Program-made: the position numbers and the translations under genes
Notes under the pieces: model-generated
Told to the model about the DNA's origin: nothing
Seen by the model: only the letters and a program-made list of their open reading frames with translations
The model's database searches: none
Shown here: piece after piece, positions 1 through 9,699 of the stretch
Position numbering within the stretch: the stretch's first letter is position 1
How the letters are laid out: every line of letters begins with the position of its first letter
Assembly (NCBI GenBank): GCA_958403385.1
Contig: CATXXC010000020.1
Coordinates: 1-44,620, forward strand
Length of the DNA: 44,620 nt
Reading direction: 5' to 3'
Origin: an uncultured Collinsella sp.
GTDB lineage: Bacteria; Actinomycetota; Coriobacteriia; Coriobacteriales; Coriobacteriaceae

Positions 1-51
1 ATCGTTGGGGCCAGGCCCGATTTTGCCTCTTGACAATGTCCTGCTCATATT

Positions 52-88
52 AAAAAGGGCGCCGACCATTACGGTCGACGCCCTTTCT
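52..88 (-). terminator. Rho-independent terminator of typA
   Basis: A perfect-looking 14-bp stem (54-67 with 73-86, one internal mismatch) closes a 5-base loop and is followed on the minus strand by a run of five T (plus-strand A52-56). It starts 27 bases after the typA stop codon, so it most likely ends that transcript. Confidence 0.85.
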
Positions 89-113
89 TGTTAGACGCTA
101 TAAAGTCCAGCGC

Positions 114-1952
<1,839 letters not shown>

Positions 1953-2069
1953 GTAGTTCCCCTATCTTCTATCCATATACAAACGGCACGCGTATGCGGC
2001 CCGCCCAGCGATACAACGCTCAGCGGGAATATTGAGCCTTTTACCGAAAACTCGTTTATTTTAGCGATT

Positions 2070-2519
2070 TTAGATGAGAGGGGTTTCCTCACCTGCAGGT
2101 TCAGGGTCGCTCCACATAAAACCATCGCCGGCGCCCATGCCCTCATACAGCACATATGCCGAAAAACCGCTCTCGAGCGTCGTCTCGAAAAAGCTCACGA
2201 GCAGGGCGTCATGGTAGCCGCCATCGATCTCGACGCAGCCGGTGTAGCCGATGGCATAGCGGACGATACGGCCCAGGCCCTCGTCCTTAAGACCCATCTT
2301 GTGCTCGGAGATAAAGTTGGTGGCCGCCTCCAGGCACGCCTCTTCGCCGTCCTCGTCGAGCGCCGCCAGATAACGGTTGGAAGCAGCATCCTCAATTGCC
2401 ACGACCACGCCAGGGTTTTCACCGGCGGCAAGGTCGTCCAAGAACGCGCCGATCAGATCGCACACCATGGCGTCGAGCTCGGCGGAGACGTTACCGGCAT
2501 CCTGCATATCCTGTGCCAT
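2070..2519 (-). CDS. Hypothetical acidic protein
   Basis: This 149-residue, strongly acidic, soluble-looking protein has no signal peptide or membrane segment and no motif I can name. Its middle is alternating hydrophobic and acidic, suggesting a small alpha/beta domain, and the C-terminal tail is Pro/Glu-rich. The ATG at 2517-2519 has an AAGGTCT-like weak ribosome-binding site. It lies 30 bases after the leftward two-helix membrane protein gene and after the bifunctional nuclease gene, so the three probably share a transcript. I do not recognise its function. Confidence 0.8.
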   Translation of the reverse strand: MAQDMQDAGNVSAELDAMVCDLIGAFLDDLAAGENPGVVVAIEDAASNRYLAALDEDGEEACLEAATNFISEHKMGLKDEGLGRIVRYAIGYTGCVEIDGGYHDALLVSFFETTLESGFSAYVLYEGMGAGDGFMWSDPEPAGEETPLI

Positions 2520-2549
2520 CTTTAGACCTTCCCATCGAGTCTGACGTCG

Positions 2550-2939
2550 TTACAGTTCTTGTGCCTCGGCGGCGAGGTCGGCGGCAGCGTCGCGGGTGCG
2601 CATCATGTCCGCCGCGCGCTTGTCGAGCACCTTGATCTGACTGGTCAGCATGACTGCATCGACCACGCCCCAGATCACCAGGCCCGTAGAGATCGAAAAC
2701 CCAAGCGCACCAACTGTACCACGAAGGCGTGAGCAGATTGCCGCGACAAGGGCGGAGACGACAACCATCTTGATAAACGAGCCGCGGCGCTCGCGGAGCG
2801 TGCGGGCCTGCGTCACATAGGCAATGCGAGCCGCCTCAGAAGCCTCCGAGCGTATCTGGGCCTCGCGGGCGATCGCAGCCGCCTCAGCCGACATACCGCC
2901 GGCCATCAGCGAACGCTCCGCATCCTGGCCGCCCCGCAT
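2550..2939 (-). CDS. Small membrane protein, two helices
   Basis: This 129-residue protein has an Ala-rich amphipathic N-terminal region (1-50), two likely membrane helices around residues 53-71 and 76-98, and an Ala/charged C-terminal helix. Its ATG immediately follows the TAA stop of the upstream bifunctional nuclease gene with no gap, which suggests translational coupling. Internal Met codons at residues 12 and 16 could be alternative starts. The family is not recognised. The coupling hints that it works with, or is co-regulated with, the nuclease-family protein, but no role can be assigned. Confidence 0.72.
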   Translation of the reverse strand: MRGGQDAERSLMAGGMSAEAAAIAREAQIRSEASEAARIAYVTQARTLRERRGSFIKMVVVSALVAAICSRLRGTVGALGFSISTGLVIWGVVDAVMLTSQIKVLDKRAADMMRTRDAAADLAAEAQEL

Positions 2940-3440
2940 TTAGAAGTCATCGGGCGAGAGCGTATGGACGAACTCGTCGAACTTCTCGAACTCCTGCTCG
3001 TCGTCAACTTCCTCGGTATGGGCAGAAACAGTGCCCAGGCGATTCATGATGTCGTCCTCCACAAACATGGGGGCATTGCTGCGCACGGCAAGGGCAATGG
3101 CATCACTGGGACGGGCATCGATCTTGCGCTCGTCACCATCGGCCAGTACGACAATCGTCGCGTAGAACACCGGCGGCTCGGCGCGAACGATCTCGATGCG
3201 CTCGAGCTTGGCGCCCAGGGCGCCAACAGTATCGAGCAACAGGTCATGGGTAATCGGGCGATCGGCGCGTCCGCTGTCGATGCCGCGGCTGATTGCCGCA
3301 GCCTCAAACGAGCCAGTCTGGATGGAGAGGGAGCGCAGCGGCGCGGGGGAATCCGACTTGCTGCAGCGTTCGCGAAGCACGATAAGCGATGGCACGGGAC
3401 CGGCGGCCATGACGATGGTCTCTATGTCGACACGAACCAT
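2940..3440 (-). CDS. Bifunctional nuclease (BFN/DUF151) family protein
   Basis: This 166-residue protein matches the BFN (DUF151) family in layout: a beta-rich N-terminal core, the conserved stretch LADGDERKIDARPSDAIALA, then the typical PMFVEDDIM segment and an acidic C-terminal tail. Family members have been described as having DNase/RNase activity, but in many bacteria their role is unclear. I chose the ATG at 3438-3440 because GGAGGTG sits just upstream; an in-frame start 10 codons earlier lacks this. It heads a three-gene leftward cluster. A GC-rich hairpin (3469-3487) lies in its presumed 5' leader. Confidence 0.88.
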   Translation of the reverse strand: MVRVDIETIVMAAGPVPSLIVLRERCSKSDSPAPLRSLSIQTGSFEAAAISRGIDSGRADRPITHDLLLDTVGALGAKLERIEIVRAEPPVFYATIVVLADGDERKIDARPSDAIALAVRSNAPMFVEDDIMNRLGTVSAHTEEVDDEQEFEKFDEFVHTLSPDDF

Positions 3441-3496
3441 GGAACACCTCCGGTACGTAGCGGTTAACACGCGGCGGCCCGCCGCGTTGAATAGCT

Positions 3497-3526
3497 ATAC
3501 TACCCAAACTTTCGCGTAGCACACAA
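3497..3526 (-). promoter_or_regulatory. Candidate promoter of the bifunctional nuclease cluster
   Basis: Read on the minus strand, TTGTGT (3526-3521) and TAGTAT (3502-3497) are separated by 18 bases. This fits a sigma-70-type promoter about 60 bases before the start codon. A nearly loopless GC-rich inverted repeat (3469-3487) lies between it and the ribosome-binding site. The assignment rests on motif match only. Confidence 0.4.
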
Positions 3527-3580
3527 AATCAAAGTAGTTAATTTGGGACAGAGCTTTTTTGACTACCTTCTGTGGCTAAG

Positions 3581-3616
3581 AAAAAAGCCTCGAGGCAATT
3601 GCCCCGAGGCTTTTAA
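3581..3616 (-). terminator. Terminator after the tRNA-Ala/tRNA-Ile pair
   Basis: An inverted repeat (AAAAGCCTCG at 3583-3592 paired with CGAGGCTTTT at 3605-3614, with further pairing inside) is followed on the minus strand by a T-rich run. It lies 10 bases beyond the last tRNA-Ile base and ends the leftward tRNA transcript. It could also act on the plus strand. Confidence 0.8.
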
Positions 3617-3625
3617 CAGTTTTGA

Positions 3626-3702
3626 TGGTGGACCTGACAAGATTCGAACTTGTGACCTCCCGGTTATCAGCCGGACGCTCTAACCAACTGAGCTACAGGT
3701 CC
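3626..3702 (-). tRNA. tRNA-Ile (GAT anticodon), copy 1
   Basis: On the minus strand the sequence folds into a full cloverleaf with acceptor GGACCTG/CAGGTCC, discriminator A, a D-arm of the AGCTCAGTTGG type, anticodon GAT in a CTGATAA loop and T-arm AGTTCGAATCT. The CCA end is encoded (3628-3626). It is identical over its whole length to the second copy at 3850-3926. Like tRNA-Ala next to it, it lies outside any rRNA operon visible here. Confidence 0.97.
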
Positions 3703-3706
3703 ATCA

Positions 3707-3782
3707 TGGTGGAGGTTAGGGGGATCGAACCCCTGACCTCAGGCTTGCAAAGCCCGCGCTCTCCCAGCTGAGCTAAACCCCC
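3707..3782 (-). tRNA. tRNA-Ala (TGC anticodon)
   Basis: On the minus strand it has acceptor GGGGGTT paired with AACCTCC (one G-T pair), a D-arm TAGCTCAGCTGGG, anticodon TGC within a TTTGCAA loop, T-arm GGTTCGATCC and an encoded CCA end (3709-3707). It lies 4 bases upstream of tRNA-Ile copy 1 and the two are almost certainly co-transcribed. A strong terminator separates it from tRNA-Ile copy 2. Confidence 0.97.
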
Positions 3783-3793
3783 ACGGAGACAGT

Positions 3794-3838
3794 AATAAAC
3801 ACCCCAGCGGCGACTCGGCTCTCGCTGGGGTGTTTATT
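3794..3838 (-). terminator. Strong hairpin between tRNA-Ile copy 2 and tRNA-Ala
   Basis: A perfect 16-bp stem (3794-3809 with 3823-3838) has AT-rich ends, so it resembles an intrinsic terminator in either direction. It ends the transcript of tRNA-Ile copy 2 before tRNA-Ala starts. The tRNA-Ala/Ile pair must then have its own promoter or depend on read-through. Confidence 0.8.
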
Positions 3839-3849
3839 GCGAAAGAAAG

Positions 3850-3926
3850 TGGTGGACCTGACAAGATTCGAACTTGTGACCTCCCGGTTATCAGCCGGAC
3901 GCTCTAACCAACTGAGCTACAGGTCC
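3850..3926 (-). tRNA. tRNA-Ile (GAT anticodon), copy 2
   Basis: Its cloverleaf, anticodon GAT and encoded CCA (3852-3850) are identical to the copy at 3626-3702; the identity extends three bases past the 5' end. It has a convincing promoter directly upstream and a strong terminator directly downstream, so it is a self-contained unit. The duplication probably arose by local copying. Confidence 0.97.
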
Positions 3927-3940
3927 ATCGCGCAAGGGAT

Positions 3941-3970
3941 ATATTAGACGAGTCGTTACGCGCGCGTCAA
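3941..3970 (-). promoter_or_regulatory. Promoter of tRNA-Ile copy 2
   Basis: On the minus strand TTGACG (3970-3965) and TAATAT (3946-3941) are 18 bases apart, placing transcription start just before the tRNA 5' end at 3926. A run of T and A (3971-3990) upstream could act as an UP element. A compact hairpin (3996-4003 with 4007-4014) lies further upstream, between this promoter and the gyrA terminator. Confidence 0.75.
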
Positions 3971-4030
3971 CAACTTTTTTGAAAAACTTTGGAGTGTGCC
4001 CGCCGAGCGGGCACGGGGTCCAAGGTTGTC

Positions 4031-4062
4031 AAAAAAACGGTCGGCGCGCAGTGCGCCGACCG
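4031..4062 (-). terminator. Terminator of gyrA
   Basis: A 10-bp GC-rich stem (4038-4047 with 4053-4062) and 5-base loop are followed on the minus strand by seven T. It lies 40 bases past the gyrA stop codon and probably ends the gyrB-gyrA transcript. Confidence 0.88.
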
Positions 4063-4102
4063 CCGATATATGGGGTCTGATATTTTCTACCGCTAGGGCC
4101 TC

Positions 4103-6844
4103 TTACTCGTCGAGGAGATCCTCCGGCATGTCGTTGCCGTCGCCTAGGTCGACTGGAGCCTCTTCGGCGTCGGCTGCGGCCTCGGCACCTTCGCCCTCGG
4201 GCTTCTCTTTGGCCGCCGTCATGCGGGCTACGGCGCAGATGCGGTCGTTGTCGTCGACGGTCATCATCTTGACGCCCTGGGTGGCGCGGCCGGTCTGGCT
4301 GATCTCGTCGGTCTTGACGCGAATGACCGTCGCACCCTCCGTCACGATGAACAGCTCGTGCTGCGGGCCCACCGTCTTCATGGCCGCAAGGTTGCCCTTG
4401 CGCTCGGTCATCTGGATGGTGTAGACGCCCTGACCGCCGCGGTTCTGCTCCGGGTAATCTGCGACCGGCGTGCGCTTGCCGTAACCGCGCTCGGTAATGA
4501 CGAACAGATCGCCGTTGCCGTTGGTAACTTCCATGCCCAGAACGCTCACGCCGTCCTTCATGCTAATACCGCGAACGCCGCTGGTGTCGCGGCCGGTGGC
4601 GCGAACCTGCTCCCCGGAGAACATAATCGCCTTGCCCGCAGTGGTGGCCAGGATGATCTTGTCGCCCTCGCGCACACGGCGCACGGCGAGCAGCGCGTCG
4701 TCGTCCCTCAGGTTGATGGCGATCAGACCATCACGGCGGCTGCGGTCGTAGGCGCTCATCACGGTCTTCTTGACCATGCCACTCTTGGTGGCAAACATCA
4801 GGTACTCGTCGGCGGGGAACTCACGGCAGCTGATGACACTCGCGATCTTCTCGCCTTCCTCAAAGGGCAGCAGATTGACGATCGCGGTGCCGCGCGCCTG
4901 GCGCGTACCCACCGGCAGCTCGTGCACCTTCAGGCGGTAGACCTTGCCCTTGCTCGAGAAGAACAGCACGTACTCGTGCGTGGATGCGATAAACATCTCG
5001 TCGATGACGTCGTCCTCTTTAAGGTTGACGCCCGACACGCCCTTGCCGCCGCGCTTCTGGGCGCGGTAGGCAGCCACCGGGATGCGCTTCACGTAGCCGG
5101 TGTGGGTGATGGTCACGACCATGTCCTCGTCGGCGATGAGGTCCTCGACATCCAGATCCTTTTCGACATGACTGATCTCGGTGCGGCGTTTGTCGCCGAA
5201 CTTCTTCGAGATCTCACGCATCTCCTCCTTGATGACGCCCAGGATCTTCTCCTCATGCGCCAGCAGGTCCTCGTAGTAGGCAATGGCGCGGCGCAGGCCG
5301 TCCAGCTCTTCTTGGATCTTGTCGCGCTCCAGGCCGGTCAGACGACGCAGCTTCATCTCGAGGATGGCCGTGGTCTGCTCGGGTGTAAAGCCAAAGCGCT
5401 CGATCAGGCGGCCGCTTGCCTCGGAGTCGGTCTGCGAGGAGCGGATAATGCTGATGACCTCATCGATATGGTCGAGAGCCATCAAGTAGCCCTCGAGGAT
5501 ATGGGCGCGCGCCTGGGCCTTCTTAAGGTCAAAGCGGGTGCGGCGGGTAACGACGTCGACCTGGTGGTCGATGTAGTGCTGCAGCATCTCGCGCAGGCTC
5601 AGGCATTTGGGGACGCCGTTGACAAGCGCCAGGTTGTTGGCGCCAAAGGTCGTCTGCAGCGAGGTGTACTTATACAGGTTGTTGAGCACGACCTGCGGAA
5701 TGACGCCCTTCTTGAGCTCGATGACCAGACGGATGCCCTTCTGGTTGGACTCGTCGCGCATGTCCGAGATGCCTTCGATGCGCTTGTCGTTTACGAGCTG
5801 GGCGATCTTCTCCTGCAGGGTGCCCTTGTTGACCATGTAGGGAATCTCGGTAAAGACCAGACGGCTGCGGCCGGTCTTGGTGGATTCCACATGGGCCTTG
5901 GCGCGCACGGTAATGGAGCCGCGACCGGTCTCGTAGCTCTGCCTAATGCCGGCGCTGCCCATGATGATGGCGCCGGTGGGGAAGTCCGGACCGGGCATGA
6001 TTTGCATAAGCTCGTCGACGGTGGCATCGGGATTGTCGATCAGGTAGCAGGTGGCCTCGATCGCCTCGGTGAGGTTGTGCGGGGCGATATTGGTGGCCAT
6101 GCCGACGGCGATGCCCTGGCTGCCGTTGACCAGCAGGTTGGGGAAGCGCGCGGGCAGTGCCACGGGCTCGGCGAGCGACTCGTCGTAGTTGGGCTGCCAG
6201 TCGACGGTATCCTTTTGCAGGTCGCGCAACAGCTCCATGGCGGGCTTTGCCAGGCGGCTCTCGGTATAACGCATGGCCGCCGCGCCGTCGCCGTCAATGT
6301 TGCCGAAGTTACCGTGGCCGTCGATGAGCGGCGTGCGCATGGAGAACCACTGCGCCAGACGAACCATGGCCTCGTAGACCGCGTAGTCGCCGTGCGGATG
6401 GTACTTGCCGATAACTTCGCCGACCGTCCAGGCCGACTTCTTATGCGGGCGGTTGGGGTAGATGCCGCTCTCGTTCATGGCGTACAGGATGCGGCGGTGC
6501 ACCGGCTTTAGGCCGTCGCGCACGTCCGGCAGGGCGCGCGCCGTGATGACCGACATCGAGTACTCGATGAACGACTGCTTCATCTCGCGGCCGAACTCCG
6601 AAATCTGGAGCTGACCGCCGTTGATGTCCTCGCCGGCCGAGGCGCCGCGATCGACCGCACCGAAGCTCTCCTCGAGCTCGGCGTCGTCATCCTCATCCTC
6701 TTCATCCTCGGCGTCGGGGTTATAGGAATCCGGATCGCCGTCCTCGCCCTGCTCAGCGCGGGCGAGCAGGCGCTTCAGATCATCGGGCATGCCGGCGTCG
6801 CCGGCCTCGTTCATACCCTCGTTGTTGTTGATATCGTCTGCCAC
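4103..6844 (-). CDS. gyrA: DNA gyrase subunit A
   Basis: This is the breakage-reunion subunit of DNA gyrase. The quinolone-region motif GKYHPHGD is at residues 146-153, the catalytic Tyr is Y193 in AAMRYTESR, and the GyrA-box QKRGGKG plus a six-bladed C-terminal DNA-wrapping domain follow. At 913 residues it is longer than usual because of a roughly 70-residue acidic N-terminal extension (runs of Asp/Glu at 44-60) and an acidic C-terminal tail. The GTG start at 6844 is supported by a close GGAGGTAAC ribosome-binding site, so the extension seems genuine. The position equivalent to E. coli Ser83 is Tyr154 and Asp87 is Glu158; changes at Ser83 are known to lower fluoroquinolone susceptibility. 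It lies 155 bases downstream of gyrB. Confidence 0.98.
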   Translation of the reverse strand: MADDINNNEGMNEAGDAGMPDDLKRLLARAEQGEDGDPDSYNPDAEDEEDEDDDAELEESFGAVDRGASAGEDINGGQLQISEFGREMKQSFIEYSMSVITARALPDVRDGLKPVHRRILYAMNESGIYPNRPHKKSAWTVGEVIGKYHPHGDYAVYEAMVRLAQWFSMRTPLIDGHGNFGNIDGDGAAAMRYTESRLAKPAMELLRDLQKDTVDWQPNYDESLAEPVALPARFPNLLVNGSQGIAVGMATNIAPHNLTEAIEATCYLIDNPDATVDELMQIMPGPDFPTGAIIMGSAGIRQSYETGRGSITVRAKAHVESTKTGRSRLVFTEIPYMVNKGTLQEKIAQLVNDKRIEGISDMRDESNQKGIRLVIELKKGVIPQVVLNNLYKYTSLQTTFGANNLALVNGVPKCLSLREMLQHYIDHQVDVVTRRTRFDLKKAQARAHILEGYLMALDHIDEVISIIRSSQTDSEASGRLIERFGFTPEQTTAILEMKLRRLTGLERDKIQEELDGLRRAIAYYEDLLAHEEKILGVIKEEMREISKKFGDKRRTEISHVEKDLDVEDLIADEDMVVTITHTGYVKRIPVAAYRAQKRGGKGVSGVNLKEDDVIDEMFIASTHEYVLFFSSKGKVYRLKVHELPVGTRQARGTAIVNLLPFEEGEKIASVISCREFPADEYLMFATKSGMVKKTVMSAYDRSRRDGLIAINLRDDDALLAVRRVREGDKIILATTAGKAIMFSGEQVRATGRDTSGVRGISMKDGVSVLGMEVTNGNGDLFVITERGYGKRTPVADYPEQNRGGQGVYTIQMTERKGNLAAMKTVGPQHELFIVTEGATVIRVKTDEISQTGRATQGVKMMTVDDNDRICAVARMTAAKEKPEGEGAEAAADAEEAPVDLGDGNDMPEDLLDE

Positions 6845-6893
6845 GTTACCTCCTCATGGTTTGCGTGGTCCATTAGTTCCCTACCACGGAGAC

Positions 6894-6992
6894 GGCTTTT
6901 CCAGGTGCCGCAGATTCGCTCGAAAGAGGAGGGAAGCGTACTTGGGTACGCGACCGACGATTGAGGGCGAAGGTGCGGTGGCTGGGAAAGCC
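6894..6992 (-). other. Imperfect long palindrome between gyrB and gyrA
   Basis: The outer arms 6894-6912 and 6974-6992 pair with a few mismatches, the middle parts (TTCGCTC and GAGGGCGAA) can pair with a bulge, and a perfect inner hairpin GCGTAC-TTGG-GTACGC sits at 6936-6951. The whole 99-base element would form a long imperfect stem in gyrBA mRNA. It lacks a T-run, so it is not a classical terminator. It could be an interspersed repeat, an RNA-processing site or a supercoiling-sensitive element; the sequence alone does not decide. Confidence 0.6.
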
Positions 6993-6999
6993 GAACAGG

Positions 7000-9030
7000 T
7001 TAGGCATCTAAGAAGCGTGCATCATGCGCATGTTTTTCAATGTACTCGCGGCGATAGCCGACCTCCGAACCCATGAGCTCGCGCACGGCGCGGTCCGCCA
7101 CCACGGCGTCCTCAATCGACACGCGCTGCAGGATGCGGGTCTTGGGGTCCATCGTCGTCGAGGCAAGCTGCTTGGGGTCCATCTCGCCCAGGCCCTTGTA
7201 GCGCTGGACGGTATAGCCTTTGCGCTTCTTGGTAATCTTGCCGTCCTTGGCCTTGCCGTCCTCGTCGTTGTCGTCGGGGTTCAGGCCCAGGCTCTGAATG
7301 GTGTCGCGCAGAATCTCGTCTTCGGGCTGGCGGCCGTTGGGATACACGTAATGGATCTTGTTGCGCACCTTAATGCCAAAGATGGGCGGGCAGGCGACAT
7401 AGACATAGCCGGCATCGATCAGCGGGCGCATGTACTTGTAGAAGAACGTCAGCAGCAGGATGCGGATATGCGCACCGTCAACGTCTGCATCGGTCATGAT
7501 GATGATCTTGTGGTAGCGCGCCTTGGTGATATCGAAGTCGCCGCCGTCGCCGGCACTCGTCGTGACGCCGCAGCCGATCGCGGTGATGAGCGACTGGATG
7601 GTGTCGCTCGAGAACGCGCGGTGGTCACCCACGCGCTCGACGTTCAAAATCTTGCCGCGCAGGGGCAGAATCGCCTGGATGTCTCGGCGACGGCCGTCCT
7701 TGGCCGAACCGCCTGCCGAGTCACCCTCTACGATAAAGAGCTCGGTCAGCTCGGCATCGCGCACCGAGCAGTCGGCGAGCTTGCCGGGCAGCGAAGCCGT
7801 CTCGAGCAGACTCTTGCGACGGGTCGCCTCGCGCGCCTTGCGGGCAGCGTTGCGGGCCTTGCAGGCCTGCTGGGCCTTCTTGACGATCTCGCGGGCGGGC
7901 TTGGGGTGCTCCTCCAGATAATCGGTCAGTCCATCGGTCACGATCTTGAGCGTGAGCGCGCGCATGTAGGAACTGCCGAGCTTGGCCTTGGTCTGTCCCT
8001 CAAACTGCGGGTCGGGTAGCTTGACCGAGATGACGGCCGAAAGCCCCTCGCGCACGTCGTCGCCGCTCAGGTTGGCTTCCTTCTCCTTGAGTAGGTTCTG
8101 CTTGCGGGCGTAATCGTTGATCACACGGGTGAGAGCGGTGCGGAAACCCTCGAGATGCATGCCGCCCTCGGGGGTGTAGATGTCGTTGGCAAACGACATG
8201 ACGTTCTCGCCGTAGCCGGCATTCCACTGCAGGGATACCTCGACCTCGCCCATCTTGGTCACGGGCGAATCCGGATCCGATTTGCCCTCGATATAGATGG
8301 GCTCCTTAAAGGCCTCGGGGACGTCCTTGCCGTCGTTGAGGAACTTGACGAAGTCGATGATGCCGCCCTCGTAGCAGAACTCCTCCACGTGGGGAGTCGC
8401 CTCGCGCTCGTCGGTCAGCACGATCTTTAGATTCTTATTGAGGAACGCCGTCTCTTGCAGACGGTTGTGCAGCGTATCGAAATCGTAGACACAGGTCTCG
8501 AAGATCTCGTCGTCGGGCCAGAAGCTGACGGTGGTACCCGTCGAATCCGAGGTGCCCACGACCTCCATCTTCTTGACGGTCTTGCCGCGCGAGAACTCCA
8601 TCTCGTAGACGCTGCCATCACGGCGCACCTGCACGACCACGCGCTTGGACAGCGCGTTGACGACGGAGATGCCCACGCCGTGCAGGCCGCCCGAGACCTT
8701 GTAGGCCGAGTTATCGAACTTACCGCCGGCGTGCAGGATCGTCATAACGACCTCGAGCGTCGGGATCTTTTTGATGGGATGCTCGTCGACGGGGATGCCT
8801 CGCCCGTTGTCGACGACCGTGATGGAGTTGTCGGCGTGGACCGTCACCTGAATCTCGGTGCAGAAACCGGCCATGGCCTCGTCAACGGAGTTGTCAACGA
8901 TCTCCCACACCAGGTGATGCAGGCCGCTGGCGCTCGTCGAGCCGATGTACATGCCCGGGCGCTTACGAACGGCCTCGAGACCTTCGAGAATCTTAATCTC
9001 GCCGCCATCGTAATCGTTTTCGTTTGCCAC
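7000..9030 (-). CDS. gyrB: DNA gyrase subunit B
   Basis: This is the ATPase subunit of DNA gyrase, 676 residues. The GHKL ATP site shows VDN at 46-48 and DNGRG at 74-78, the TOPRIM motif EGDSAGG lies near residue 430, and the metal-binding DADVDGAH is near 512; the C-terminal RYKGLGEMD motif is intact. A short Lys/Asp-rich insertion precedes that motif. The GTG start at 9030 follows a GGAGGACGT ribosome-binding site. It lies 105 bases downstream of the DciA-like gene but is separated from it by a terminator, so it should have its own promoter in 9031-9083. Confidence 0.98.
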   Translation of the reverse strand: MANENDYDGGEIKILEGLEAVRKRPGMYIGSTSASGLHHLVWEIVDNSVDEAMAGFCTEIQVTVHADNSITVVDNGRGIPVDEHPIKKIPTLEVVMTILHAGGKFDNSAYKVSGGLHGVGISVVNALSKRVVVQVRRDGSVYEMEFSRGKTVKKMEVVGTSDSTGTTVSFWPDDEIFETCVYDFDTLHNRLQETAFLNKNLKIVLTDEREATPHVEEFCYEGGIIDFVKFLNDGKDVPEAFKEPIYIEGKSDPDSPVTKMGEVEVSLQWNAGYGENVMSFANDIYTPEGGMHLEGFRTALTRVINDYARKQNLLKEKEANLSGDDVREGLSAVISVKLPDPQFEGQTKAKLGSSYMRALTLKIVTDGLTDYLEEHPKPAREIVKKAQQACKARNAARKAREATRRKSLLETASLPGKLADCSVRDAELTELFIVEGDSAGGSAKDGRRRDIQAILPLRGKILNVERVGDHRAFSSDTIQSLITAIGCGVTTSAGDGGDFDITKARYHKIIIMTDADVDGAHIRILLLTFFYKYMRPLIDAGYVYVACPPIFGIKVRNKIHYVYPNGRQPEDEILRDTIQSLGLNPDDNDEDGKAKDGKITKKRKGYTVQRYKGLGEMDPKQLASTTMDPKTRILQRVSIEDAVVADRAVRELMGSEVGYRREYIEKHAHDARFLDA

Positions 9031-9080
9031 ACGTCCTCCTTCAGCTAAGAAAATGTGTACAGCCTTACTAGTTTATCGTA

Positions 9081-9109
9081 AAAAAATACCCTCGGGAGCG
9101 AGGGTATTT
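9081..9109 (-). terminator. Terminator after the dnaN-recF-DciA-like group
   Basis: An 11-bp stem (9084-9094 with 9099-9109) with a 4-base loop is followed on the minus strand by a T-run (A9080-9086 on plus). It lies 27 bases beyond the stop of the DciA-like gene and separates that transcript from gyrB. Confidence 0.87.
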
Positions 9110-9135
9110 GGCTCTACAAGGCCACCAGATGCGAT

Positions 9136-9699
9136 TTAAGGCTCTTTCTTGCTTTGCACGCCCTTGGCCCACTCGGCACTGGCTCTCATGGCATTCTCGA
9201 GGGCCTCGCGCAGTTTTTGATCTTCGATGGGCGCCACTTGGCGCTCGATCTCGCCGCGTTCGTCTTCACTGAGATCGGCGTGTGGGGCCGGCGGGCGCTC
9301 GGTCACGGCTGGGCGCAAGCGCTCCTTGGCAGCCGGCGGCGTGTGACCGGGCGCGGTCGTTTTGAACACCAGGCCGTCCACATGCGCGCCGGCCCGCTCC
9401 ATGCGTGCCCGGATGATCTCGCGCAGCAGCGTCATCTCCTGAGTCCACGAGGGCGAATCGAGATACACCAGCAGCTCATTGGACTCGGGCAGGTAGCGCA
9501 GGCCCGTCACGTGGCGTCCCTCGCGCGTGCCCGAGCACACCGCATTCCAGGCACGATAGACCGCACGAGATTCCTCTGCAGCCTCCATTTGCGCGCGGCG
9601 CTCAGGTGTCGCGGCGGCCAGGATGCGCTGACGCTCGGCATCCAAAAAGCCGCCAAAGGCAACCGTTCCGTTCTCGCGCTCGTAATTAACACGTCTCAC
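9136..9699 (-). CDS. DciA-like (DUF721) protein, probable helicase-loading factor
   Basis: This 187-residue protein sits in the slot between recF and gyrB that is occupied in actinobacteria by DUF721/DciA. The family helps load the DnaB replicative helicase in bacteria lacking DnaC/DnaI. The central part (about 50-110), with GLRYLPESNELLVYLDSPSW followed by a basic helix, fits the KH-like DUF721 fold. The C-terminal third is charged and probably disordered. It overlaps the 3' end of recF by 14 bases, implying translational coupling. Function is inferred from family and position. Confidence 0.85.
   Translation of the reverse strand: MRRVNYERENGTVAFGGFLDAERQRILAAATPERRAQMEAAEESRAVYRAWNAVCSGTREGRHVTGLRYLPESNELLVYLDSPSWTQEMTLLREIIRARMERAGAHVDGLVFKTTAPGHTPPAAKERLRPAVTERPPAPHADLSEDERGEIERQVAPIEDQKLREALENAMRASAEWAKGVQSKKEP

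Noticed and set aside
4358..6511. Rightward 717-codon open frame opposite gyrA
   Set aside because: It is an antisense shadow of gyrA, again rich in His/Val/Leu/Asp, as expected from GC-rich codons.
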